DNA of 64,000 bases from Filifactor villosus (GTDB taxonomy: Bacteria; Bacillota; Clostridia; Peptostreptococcales; Filifactoraceae). Of this stretch, positions 54,801 to 60,446 are shown piece after piece (position 1 is the first letter of the stretch; each line of letters begins with the position of its first letter). Below the pieces are notes generated by a model. It worked only from the letters and a program-made list of their open reading frames with translations, was not told the DNA's origin and ran no database searches. The position numbers and the translations under genes are program-made. The DNA is taken from positions 83,180-147,179 of the forward strand of contig NZ_JBHSHL010000013.1 of the NCBI RefSeq assembly GCF_042652965.1, read 5' to 3'.

Positions 54801-57525
54801 AAGACCGAATACCTGGTTTAAACTCTATCGCAATGTAAGGGGAGAGCAGCCTCAGAGTGTTGCACATGCGCAGGTCAAAGAGGTCGATCCTCTCACGGGA
54901 AGAGTTTCGTGGGATGATTTGGAAGAGACGGATGAACATGGAAAAGCATATATCTACTCCGTGAAAGAAGTCGATGCTTCGGGAACTGATGAGAACTTTA
55001 CTCCCGAAAATTATCGCAAAGAAGAAAGCGGTTTGAAAGTAATAAACACCTATGTTATTCCCAAGACGGAAAAAACGGTCGAAAAGATATGGGAGTTGGC
55101 TCGGGGAGAGAAGCCGCCTACTGAAGTCGAGGTCGTTTTGAAGAGAAGTTTAAATGCCGTTGAAGACAACGGTTTTGAAGAGCGGATGATCTTGAATAAA
55201 GACAACAGCTGGAAAGGCAGTTTCTCCAACTTGGATAAGACAGATATCCACGGAATTGACTATATATATAAGATCCAAGAACAACACTTCGACGCATACG
55301 AATCGGAGATTTCTGAAAAAGCAGATGCAAGCGGTTTTGTCATTACCAACAGACAGAAGACGACTGCAAAAACTGCCAAAAAGGCATGGGTGAATACGAC
55401 GGGAGAACCCGATCCGACTTCTGTAACCGTATACCTTCTTAGAGATGACAAAGCGGATCAACCTTACAGAACGGCAAACTTGGGCGAGTCAACACAGTGG
55501 CAGTATGAATTTACCGACCTGCCCACTCACGATGAGAACGGTCGTGAATATGTCTACAGTCTCAAGGAAGCTGAGGTAAAGGGCTATACTTCAGCTGTTG
55601 ATCAAACAGCCTTTGTTCTGACCAACACGAGACAGGTAAAGAGCATAGAGGTCGAAAAAAATTGGGTTGACGAGAGCAATCAAGTAGAGAAACCCGACGA
55701 GATTACCCTTTACCTGTATAAAGATAAACACAAGAATCCCAACCCGTATAAAGTTGCCAAGCTTCGAGCGGGCGCGGATCTGAATGTATGGAAGTATGAA
55801 TTTGCGGAGCTGCCCGAGTTTGATTTGGATGGACATTCCTTTGAATATACTGTGGAAGAAGTTCCGGTTCCGGGTTATCAGTCGGTTGTCGATCGCTACT
55901 CGGTAACAAACACAAGGGAACTTGTCAAAATTCCGGTTACCAAGACCTGGGAGCAGGTGGAAGAAATCTATCCTCAGAGTGTGACATATCGGCTCTATCA
56001 GGACGGTCAGGAAATTGCAGTTAAGACTGCGGACAGGTCAAATTGGAATGTTGTATTCGAAACCGACGATAACGGATTCAAGCTTCCCAAGAAGAATATT
56101 CATACAGGTCGGGATTACACCTATACCTTGAGTGAAGATCCGGTTACGGGATATATGGCAACCGTAGACGGTTATCAAATCACGAACAAACAAGAAACCG
56201 TGAGTATAAGACTCAATAAGGTCTGGATCGACGGCCCCAAATCGGGAGCGACATTACTGCTCAAGCGTAAGGCGGCAGGGCAAGAGGACAGGGATTTCGT
56301 CAGAGAGTTTCGAGCGAGTGCTACCCTTCTTCAAAGTGAAGAGTTCAAGCTTCCCGTATACAACGAAGACGGAGAAGAGTATGAGTATTTTGCAGATGAG
56401 CAAGTGCCGGAGAACTATACCGCTACCATAGACGGTTTTGAAGTTACGAACACGTATCATTCACCAAAGATCGAGGTTACGGGCGTGAACATCTTTGTCG
56501 GAGGGCCCAGCCAAAAACCCCGGACCTGGTTGAAGTTATATCGTCGAATTGTAATCATCGACGAACATGGAAATAAGCAAACTGTGGTAGATGAAGAGGT
56601 TCCGTCGGACTCCCTCAAAGATATTCCAAGCTCTACGGAGAGTGAAGTGCATATTACTTGGAGCGATCTGGACAAGACAAACTCAAGCGGAATAGATTAC
56701 GAATACTATGTCAAAGAAGTCGACGGAAGCGGAAACGATGCGACACCTCCTTCTTATTCCAAGAATGAGAACGGTTTGACAGTCGTAAACAATTATCTGA
56801 AATACGAAAAAGATGTCTATGTCAAGAAACAGTGGAATCGGATTCAGGCAGGAGATGCACCGGAAGTCAAAGTCTTTTTGGTTAAAAACGGACAGAGGAC
56901 TCGAGATTTTATACAGATCAGCAAAGACACCAACTGGGAAGGAGTTTTCCGTAATGTTGTCATCAAAGAGATTACGAACGGATCGGAAGTTCAAAATGAC
57001 TACACCTTATTTGAAGAAGGAGATCCGAACGGGCTCAACAACGGAAGGATCGTTGTGATAGGAAGGAATGTCTTCGAGGTCGAGGTGACGGGAGATGTTG
57101 ATCAAGGCTTTGTTATCACAAACACAAGGCTTAACGAAACTCCTCCGAATTCGGGAGGGGGAACACCTCCTTCCGTGCCTGACGAGGATCGACCTCAAGC
57201 ACCTTGGACTTCGACACCTCCTGAACCTACCGATCCGCCAACAGATCATCAGGGAACCTTTGTCGAGGAAGGAAGTTCCGACCCGTCTTCAAGTTTGCCC
57301 AAACTTCCGCAAGTCCCGAAAGAAGGCAACGTTGAACCCGAACCGAAGGACTTAAACGAGGAATTGAAGAAAAATCCTGTTATTAAGACGAAACTCAAGA
57401 AGGTGCGTAAGAAGATACCCAAGACAGGACAGATTTATAATCTTGACTTCTTCCTTAAACTGATGCCGTTGACGGGTGCTGTCTTCATCTTGATGGGAAT
57501 AGCAGGAAAACGTCGAGAACAGTAA
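42871..57525 (+). CDS. Giant wall-anchored adhesin with LRR (BspA-type) and Cna-B/SpaA repeats
   Basis: One 4884-residue frame. Order: signal peptide (1-33); acidic Ser/Glu-rich linker (to 130); BspA-type LRR_5 repeats (about 140-295); a beta insert (330-505); a second LRR_5 array (515-1170); a MucBP-like domain (about 1250-1325); large adhesin-type regions with DUF11-like parts (1335-2240). Then seven SpaA-type domains (2246-3028, e.g. KVDKLTGQSLSGAKYRL) and seventeen Cna-B domains (3029-4780). A Pro-rich stalk and the sorting signal IPKTG (4849-4853, 57415-57429) with a hydrophobic helix and RREQ tail end the protein. Cna-B domains carry the Lys (TKTW), Glu (TVEE) and Asn (VTNT) of intramolecular isopeptide bonds. 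Seven of the domains are duplicated as a block (3135-3833 and 3834-4530). No sortase gene is in the window. Likely role: adhesion. Confidence 0.93.
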   Translation: MNQRNKTLFQRAIASLVISFILLSNFTLVLTRAEELAQDPSSVLFGAEETLSEEGIPPSEGEPSVEEDATNTEGEAEIEDAVSSSPEGSQEGENVVSEISSETPSVNAPEELTSGNAEVGEGANRLAADFQEGDFIIEDDWIKGFSDSGKTKILANKDVTISGFGQATKISSNAFSGLDLNSVVIGGGITSVGSHAFQNSNLTSITLKSGVVNIEEYAFADNKIAEFTDESEIETIGDFAFYSNELTQVQTSAITLGTSAFASNRLQEARLKRATDVGNQAFTNNIDLKKLTVETLDPPQELLKEDSFDQGEEPVEVDIARNANAIASLDISRYVVNPVSVIITIKDKTNDGPLINKITKKHELIHLEDEYPVPIVEGYTYLGTGTTIPIDKNSIQDNKIEIELLYMRTSSPHISVSESKQVVFTTTTSLSKTQILKDITFYDSQGQVIRPVFLSGENQDPRITLSRNTIPAPRVEKTEEVEITLTDHNGEKDSVILQFQFTAIDKGEEEIIPGLDWKYKDFRYSSDRILGFSDTGLEKLRDNKNVVLPDINPTTAVPITAINNSAFKDQKMDTVNFEKMEQLKSIDHYAFQNSGLVDVLNEENLVNLTYIGVDSFRNNNLREFGFDKLKKLEVIGDRSFLDNKLEGVLLTDLPELRIIGSSSFENNAIKTLKIEATPKLETISSYSFKKNVIDELVLNDLPKLKMIGYESFIENKIKTVEFRDLPLLEQISDRTFMSNEVGTLGLSNVPSLKIIGNNAFYRNKIRELDLSEARGLVRLGGFEGNQIESLNLEGLTNLQSIESYAFKSNKLKEVKLSELTSLQRIGYQAFYDNPELRSLKVQGARSLESLSEHVFGQTALEELELRDLPGLKNLNGFQGIRSLKKLTVESLPLLETMQGFSGTGLVDVTLKDLPRLVRIAHSAFYQAPIENLVMEGLPLLSVIDGHAFDGSKLQGELDLTPFPELTKIGTRAFGGAKLTSLKLDGLDKLKTIEGGAFTSNQLEKVVIKGLDSLETIGAGAFEQQGGWKSLTDVIIEDNPKLKTLGGFQYNYNLSKPSLKNLPELAVILDSAFYNTKIKEMDLSGFPKLKHIGRSSFSGGGINGERNVIADLLLPDSVEVIDDNSYRNNRITSVDLRHLTGLKKIGSEAFAENTAVFKEFKLPVTADPIELGRLIGSPKTEDLDFSTTPGVKVKLTSAKPFLSSGPLVMKFKNASQLTLGSNMRDLDPNNPTVVFIEHMDVPITAPPGILINPGKTVIDYEDESGNKIPGTSPTTRYMPQGEKVVAPDFEGYRATSIKVEPQGIASFDPSTRTATIGAVPSGSTSKLTFVYGTIAAINDPEYKVSIKRTGYTQERFTPHGTALNVEALFNLKNIPANEKNSKVVIQLPQHATKNKSLVTFPPTIPNVELSAPAYYDPERKQVIYPIKEIKDTSILMNIRVKFEYDGLDTPMDNEDYAKAYYVIEDGRRKGELASSEKFVTYYRTPGFHKEALHGEPTTVTGSPNENSNNGHTDVSMTYWFRFHDLGRRADRIVMKDTLPTYRKWDEATGREVVEAAKFDPAKNQGWVYDPANNTVSYELDKEFLDALVTPDGRRYTDWHIIGGRFPKLVLDFPKAVAQTGIINRVDTEIHIHNPSGNDVPVYRLNSTSNRSIAIGAITEGVLVSKTGYEHYFIPYSSDTHIELPWTIRIRPSRVLSQNENGSFYHVPRIKNIEVWDFDLDRGQREENRLFDFTSVRANHPMKIFLYNSREPSPLNHVRPQYTADKLVGEISLAANEKYTLTAEQLRTVKNIKFSFENVTLSSLDEEIVIDIGSKLKEGKQIPNNYSNRENLAQIFADVDVQEVGVSDKPFKTYVSASKYIRPTKKYIEVTKSSNLSNNQTVTNPTQEVDYTLGFRAGYTISQINEPFYIKNFKLVDLFPGDLDLKRVTLNPEFENVGGTYRTELVNGASKLIFSAPYVPSNLAWVAKVNSSIKYGAPGDGTVVNKAYIDFEETETEASKQIEHKNAAPIVEEGNKRLTTSSHSFKLLFNDSLVGRKYIRKSSVDGAWMDEIQTLPGETFEYKFEVSNNLALDVNKMEFFDLFPYDRDRLLLAGLTGNHPLRGSQFANTLVRVKSIRMTNLKTGQSDDVQANFPITYFKSRDGYPANLFGGTAKQWLEGAKNNPALQTNDPNEAIGLHIGGGGASTLSKYSRLEIVLEMKAPDYDLAHIEQWEGKKANNTFAMNYEGLSKYTEVPPVTNEMITPKKDLTFKKVDKLTGQSLSGAKYRLEQDGLVKDAVSDPEGLLRFKNVNYKPYEIREVEPPAGYKLDTQTYRKVLDYNDYVSDLEKIRNGQPVDEVVQTFEDEKLPPVDNTKYTLRIHKKNRDTSLGNVKFKLENLSTREVLEGTTDLSGVFEFKNLKNGQYRLAELSNLNRFTLIEPFTFELPLPDGFQSSSVESTSKEVDTENPEHKIYTFVIQNRTYNIEMVKLGVRDLVRTKKDTQRRTTEGELLPNVNFELFDTGKTMTATGVVDSGAGDTSRGNYTTNARGRIAVGGLVPNTVYKFVEVQAPESYEKAEPIEFYVDDSGMVRSMEKEGYFRPEMLLITNYRQVLKSSMLIEKIDPDTQEKLPDATFKLYKNIGGQYRELEDENTVNKKYTQMTNEQGKLSFEDLTYGRYRVEEILPPNGYLKGVEPIEFTVDPYLSRTISKTVKNRKMDFSVVKVEELGGPYQTDALARQALEQMKQNRQDDEDLIVAQRHIYKKLKGARLELKENYRDNNDVVVPLSTQDVDGYSVYRYSEGLSQYGAYTLSELTAPVGYVKAPAQTIKLDRLINYNNPKATFYLKNVRQKGQIHITKFEGRGNNVLPGAEFSIYDGHLTKEEAHNATPIRRSVTDANGIVQFTNLELGDYTIVETNAPVNYKRIEEVSHVSLTPNSTVARKSFYNKLDTTTVFLKKVDDNARPIADLTNSNFEFYYDGKLHSVGVPTGEEGMIKFENVPLIGEYKIRETGAPTGYVISGRGEQSFQATNVQPLNIDPRQNQVRIMQNKEQIEIRASKLWIGGNPARRPQVYFKLFRTYEGGTSEEVQVPVAQIGREDTQVEFGFFDKYKHLPDGTVKEYVYYVKETDEHGVQLNMQDFFYESNTAQNTLDVTNTYHSPKTSLKVTKEWELGEHATRPDLKFILFRKTAVAPQLQQVVGQEKLVPKSAGIVGTVLNREISVEFTDLALTDQNGEPYTYVVKEVKADSSAIDETVNFVPENSFEREAIKRAGDTFLSASFKNLYRSPKRRVEATKEWVNGPDVRPQTWFKLYRNIAGEEPQEVLTAPVRQVDNLTNTVSWEAMDETDEHGNPYVYSVKEVNSTGTDLTFVPENYRKEEQGLKVINTYVIPKTQKTVEKVWALSDGEAKPAQIEVVLKRELNGVIEDGYAQRATLNEAGGWRHTFVDLDKTDVNGQTYTYVLVEQNHAAYDATVQNKADGSGFVVTNTQRVFHKTVHKQWNNTTGEADPTSIRVHLIRNDRTDVPYRSVELSATNQWQHEFRDLPSHDSQGQAYVYTVEEDEVEGYTPVIDPSTFKIINTRKVKSIEVTKTWVDEAGSLDKPEEITIHLYKDKQMNPNPYKTARIRAGADPNVWKYEFVNLPEFDLAGRAYEYTVEEVPVPGYQSVVDRYSVTNTRELTQVPVTKVWIQTEGGYPQNVTYRLYRDGQEIGSKTVGEDSWNTVFDMDDSGLKLPKKNPQTGADYSYTVAEDAVAGYTTSVQGNQITNTQNTRTIKLKKNWDRGPKPDVVLELKRRVGADTDPNFVRRFTATSTVLESEEYTVPTHNPSGRGYDYYVEEPNVPHGYTETIGGFEVTNTYRSPQIDLKVKKEWNLGEEVQKPDLKFILYRKTQNDTDFVQVPGEEKDVPKGGLISGILNRDLIAEFTGLPVTDEDGNDYIYKVKEVKADGSEIDEDIVFKPETSDERTAEQKQGETFLSAEFVNIYESPSIRVEAEKEWVDGPDTRPNTWFKLYRNVRGEQPQSVAHAQVKEVDPLTGRVSWDDLEETDEHGKAYIYSVKEVDASGTDENFTPENYRKEESGLKVINTYVIPKTEKTVEKIWELARGEKPPTEVEVVLKRSLNAVEDNGFEERMILNKDNSWKGSFSNLDKTDIHGIDYIYKIQEQHFDAYESEISEKADASGFVITNRQKTTAKTAKKAWVNTTGEPDPTSVTVYLLRDDKADQPYRTANLGESTQWQYEFTDLPTHDENGREYVYSLKEAEVKGYTSAVDQTAFVLTNTRQVKSIEVEKNWVDESNQVEKPDEITLYLYKDKHKNPNPYKVAKLRAGADLNVWKYEFAELPEFDLDGHSFEYTVEEVPVPGYQSVVDRYSVTNTRELVKIPVTKTWEQVEEIYPQSVTYRLYQDGQEIAVKTADRSNWNVVFETDDNGFKLPKKNIHTGRDYTYTLSEDPVTGYMATVDGYQITNKQETVSIRLNKVWIDGPKSGATLLLKRKAAGQEDRDFVREFRASATLLQSEEFKLPVYNEDGEEYEYFADEQVPENYTATIDGFEVTNTYHSPKIEVTGVNIFVGGPSQKPRTWLKLYRRIVIIDEHGNKQTVVDEEVPSDSLKDIPSSTESEVHITWSDLDKTNSSGIDYEYYVKEVDGSGNDATPPSYSKNENGLTVVNNYLKYEKDVYVKKQWNRIQAGDAPEVKVFLVKNGQRTRDFIQISKDTNWEGVFRNVVIKEITNGSEVQNDYTLFEEGDPNGLNNGRIVVIGRNVFEVEVTGDVDQGFVITNTRLNETPPNSGGGTPPSVPDEDRPQAPWTSTPPEPTDPPTDHQGTFVEEGSSDPSSSLPKLPQVPKEGNVEPEPKDLNEELKKNPVIKTKLKKVRKKIPKTGQIYNLDFFLKLMPLTGAVFILMGIAGKRREQ
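52273..54369 (+). repeat. Seven-domain Cna-B cassette, copy 1 (within the giant adhesin)
   Basis: Domain starts at about 52273, 52650, 52963, 53266, 53541, 53830 and 54103. First strands in order are KVTKEW, EATKEW, TVEKVW, TVHKQW, EVTKTW, PVTKVW and KLKKNW. The same order recurs in the next block. Confidence 0.88.
54370..56460 (+). repeat. Seven-domain Cna-B cassette, copy 2 (within the giant adhesin)
   Basis: Domain starts at about 54370, 54749, 55057, 55360, 55638, 55921 and 56197. First strands are KVKKEW, EAEKEW, TVEKIW, TAKKAW, EVEKNW, PVTKTW and RLNKVW. Length 2091 bp against 2097 bp for copy 1. Two more Cna-B domains (from 56460 and 56806) follow outside the cassette. Confidence 0.88.
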
Positions 57526-57650
57526 GCGAAATTTTCGGAAGACACTTGTCCGAAGAAGATACAAGCATGCGGTCATCAGATAACCTGAATTTTTGTCCCG
57601 CTTTGAACTGTTTGGATAAGATCGGGGGATATACTTTTGGCATATTGAAA

Positions 57651-57680
57651 AAAAGAAGGTCGAAGTCGGCCTTCTTTTTT
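57651..57680 (+). terminator. Rho-independent terminator after the giant adhesin gene
   Basis: AAGAAGGTCGA (57653-57663) pairs with TCGGCCTTCTT (57666-57676) with one G-U pair, followed by TTTT. It lies 125 bp past the stop. Confidence 0.8.
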
Positions 57681-58071
57681 CTTGAAAAAATAATTAAGAC
57701 ATACTTATGTAGGGTATAACAAAAATAGCATTATAGTTAATGAAGTGGACATTCCTCGGGAATAAGAGAACTTTGAACTGTGTTGGTTGATCTTCGGTAT
57801 ATCGGTTTATGGCCGGATGTCATCATCTTTTCCGTGCTTCTTCCGAAGTTTTAATCTAACGTCAAATTCGGCGACGATAATAGAGGTTTCTCACTTTGCT
57901 AAGGAAAAATGGAATCTCCGATAAGCCCTTCATGTTTCGATATTCTCTTTCCGGTTCTTATAAAATCTTGTATGGTTCGTTATTATTATATCATAGCATT
58001 TATAAAGAAATAATTTTTTTGGTGTTGGATAGTAAGAGTTTGTATAACTGCGTTTTGACAGTGTATTTTGA

Positions 58072-58103
58072 AAACAATAATATCTACGTAGATATTATTG
58101 TTT
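58072..58103. promoter_or_regulatory. Perfect 32-bp palindrome upstream of the pilus operon
   Basis: AAACAATAATATCTAC is followed immediately by its exact reverse complement GTAGATATTATTGTTT, with no loop. It is centred about 105 bp upstream of the -35 element. Size and perfection suggest a dimeric regulator's site; as RNA it would be a loopless hairpin. Confidence 0.8.
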
Positions 58104-58140
58104 GAGATTTCATTTTTTTCAAATAATGTTACGCTTTTGT

Positions 58141-58189
58141 AAAAAACGACAAAAAAACGACAAAAAACATCAAAAAAACCTAAAAAAAA
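58141..58189 (+). promoter_or_regulatory. Five helically phased A-tracts (curved DNA)
   Basis: A-runs of 6, 7, 6, 7 and 8 begin at 58141, 58151, 58162, 58172 and 58182, i.e. every 10-11 bp, ending 2 bp before the -35 element. Such phasing bends DNA and can act as an UP element. Confidence 0.85.
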
Positions 58190-58191
58190 CA

Positions 58192-58220
58192 TAGACTTTT
58201 TTAAAAGCGTGTGCTAGAAT
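58192..58220 (+). promoter_or_regulatory. Promoter of the type IV pilus operon
   Basis: TAGACT (58192-58197), 17-bp spacer, TAGAAT (58215-58220). The -35 is weak, compensated perhaps by the A-tracts. The predicted leader to pilB is about 385 nt; I looked for a c-di-GMP riboswitch there and did not find one. Confidence 0.65.
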
Positions 58221-58612
58221 CTATGAGAAGTGAAAAGGAAATTGGTATGTGATAGGTTTTTGAAGATGTTCTTATTCTCAAATCGGGAAAAACTTATTTT
58301 AAATCTTAAGGTTACACCAACATCCATTTGATTTTACGATTCTTTTTTGGGCGTTCTGTCTACTATTTTCAAGAGATTATTAAGGGAATGGGTTTATAAG
58401 CTGAGACGATACTGTATGTGTCGCAAAGAGATGTCGGACAATTGTTTTGTGCCGTCTTGTTTTAAAGCGAATGATACAGGATGAGTGAGGTTGTGTTTAG
58501 CGGTGTGGTTTGCCCTGAAAGCGAAAACGTTTTACCTATTATAGGAATGGAGAAAAGCAGGTCTTCTTTCGTTGCGAAAAGGATGAGGAGAACTTGTTTG
58601 GAGGAGTTTTGT

Positions 58613-60277
58613 ATGAAGTTCTCAGAGATTTTATTGGAGTCCAAGTTAATTACACAGGAAGATCTGCGAAGAGCAAGAAAGCTTAAGGAAGAAAAAAAGA
58701 TTCTTCTGGGAGAAGCTTTGGTTCAACTCGGAGCGATTACGCAAGAGCAGATGGCGAGAGCGGTTGCACAGGAACTCAAGGTGGAATATGTCGATTTGAG
58801 CACCTATGAGATCAGTGAAGAAGCGACGCGGTTGATACCGGAGAGGTTAGCCAGGCAATACAGCATCTTGCCCTTGGCAACAAAGGAAGATAAGATCCTT
58901 ATCGCTATGACCAATCCCTTGGATATCATCGCAATCCAAAATGTCAAACTTTATACCGGAAAGAGCGTATCCAGAGTGATGACGACACAAAACGAGTTGG
59001 ACAACGCTTATACCAGAGTCTATAATGTGTCGGAGGATGTTGAAAAAGCGATTACGGAATTTGGAGAAAGCCGGAATAAACAGGTCGAAGATGTCATTGA
59101 GGAATCTTCGGACGTCATCAATGCACCTGTCGTACGTTTGGTGAAATCGATCATCCTCGATGCCATCAAGTTAAAGACAAGCGATATCCATATCGAGCCC
59201 TTTGAACATAGGGTCAGAGTTCGGTTTCGTGTGGACGGAGAACTCAAAGAAGTTTTGACTCTCGATAAGGGAGTTCACAACGGGATTGTGACAAGGATCA
59301 AAATCATAGGCGGAATGGATATTTCCGAGAGGAGGATCCCTCAAGACGGTCGTGTCGAAACAAGCTTGGACGGTCGTGTTGTCGATATGCGTATCTCAAT
59401 CCTGCCCACGGTCTACGGAGAGAAGATTGTTATTCGACTTCTCGACAGAAATTCAATTGTCGTTTCAAAAGAGCAATTGGGATTTACAAAAGAGAATTTG
59501 GCTCTCTTTGATAAAATCATCAAGGTGCCCGAAGGGATAATCCTTCTGACGGGACCGACAGGCAGCGGAAAAACCACGACTCTCTATGCGGTCTTAAAAG
59601 AGCTTAACAGCATCAATAAGAATATCATCACCTTGGAGGATCCGGTCGAGTATCGCTTGGACGGAGTCAATCAGGTCCAAGTAAACAAAAAGGCGGGGAT
59701 GACGTTTGCCGGCGGACTTCGTTCCATCCTGAGACAGGATCCGGACGTTGTCATGCTTGGCGAGATCCGAGATGAAGAAACGGCGGAGATTGCGATTCGA
59801 GCTGCAATCACGGGCCACGTCGTACTTTCGACCTTGCACACCAACGATACGGCAAGTACGATATCCAGACTTGTCGACATGGGGATCGAACAATATATGG
59901 TATCTTCGGCAGTTGTGGGGATTGTTGCCCAGCGTTTGATCAAGAAGATTTGTCCCAAGTGCGGTTACGAGTATCCATCGACTCCCGAAGAGATGAACTT
60001 GCTGGGAATATCCAAACCGATCATCCTCCGCAAGGGTGCGGGTTGCAACTATTGCAACGGAAGCGGATATTCGGGACGTACCGGGATCCACGAGATCTTG
60101 GTCGTGGACAGAAAGATAAAGACCATGATCAACCAAAGGGAATCCATAGATAGGATCAAGCAGGCAGCAAGGGAGAACGGAATGAGCACCTTGAGTGAAT
60201 CAGCGGCAAAACTTGTTAAAAATGGAGTTACGACGATAGAACAGATGCTCAAAGTGACTTACAGCGTCGATGAATAG
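58613..60277 (+). CDS. pilB: Type IV pilus assembly ATPase PilB
   Basis: Hexameric ATPase that powers pilus extension. 554 residues: an MshEN-type N-terminal domain (1-150, with LLGEALVQLGAITQEQMARAV), a linker, then the ATPase core. The core has HIEPFEHRVRVRFRVDGEL, Walker A GPTGSGKTTT, the Asp box ITLEDPVEYR, Walker B VVMLGEIRDEETAEIA and the His box HVVLSTLHTND. A C-terminal four-cysteine zinc motif (CPKCG...CNYCNG) is present. The first half of the MshEN c-di-GMP motif is degenerate (KFSEILL for RLGxxL), so nucleotide binding is uncertain. ATG 58613 (GGAGGAG) is preferred to 58481, which adds a non-family extension. Confidence 0.95.
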   Translation: MKFSEILLESKLITQEDLRRARKLKEEKKILLGEALVQLGAITQEQMARAVAQELKVEYVDLSTYEISEEATRLIPERLARQYSILPLATKEDKILIAMTNPLDIIAIQNVKLYTGKSVSRVMTTQNELDNAYTRVYNVSEDVEKAITEFGESRNKQVEDVIEESSDVINAPVVRLVKSIILDAIKLKTSDIHIEPFEHRVRVRFRVDGELKEVLTLDKGVHNGIVTRIKIIGGMDISERRIPQDGRVETSLDGRVVDMRISILPTVYGEKIVIRLLDRNSIVVSKEQLGFTKENLALFDKIIKVPEGIILLTGPTGSGKTTTLYAVLKELNSINKNIITLEDPVEYRLDGVNQVQVNKKAGMTFAGGLRSILRQDPDVVMLGEIRDEETAEIAIRAAITGHVVLSTLHTNDTASTISRLVDMGIEQYMVSSAVVGIVAQRLIKKICPKCGYEYPSTPEEMNLLGISKPIILRKGAGCNYCNGSGYSGRTGIHEILVVDRKIKTMINQRESIDRIKQAARENGMSTLSESAAKLVKNGVTTIEQMLKVTYSVDE

Positions 60278-60446
60278 GAATAGTCGAAATGCACGCATAA
60301 ACAAGATATGCTTGCAACAAAAGGTCAACGTCTGTAAGCGGTGTAATCAAATTTAAATACTGTAAGTACAAAGTAAGATAAAAACTTGATTTTACCGTTC
60401 TGTTTCGATGGAAGGTAAACGTTTTAAGATATACGGAGCAAGAGAG

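Noticed and set aside
58221..58612. c-di-GMP riboswitch before pilB
   Set aside because: The conserved cores of class I and II could not be found by eye.
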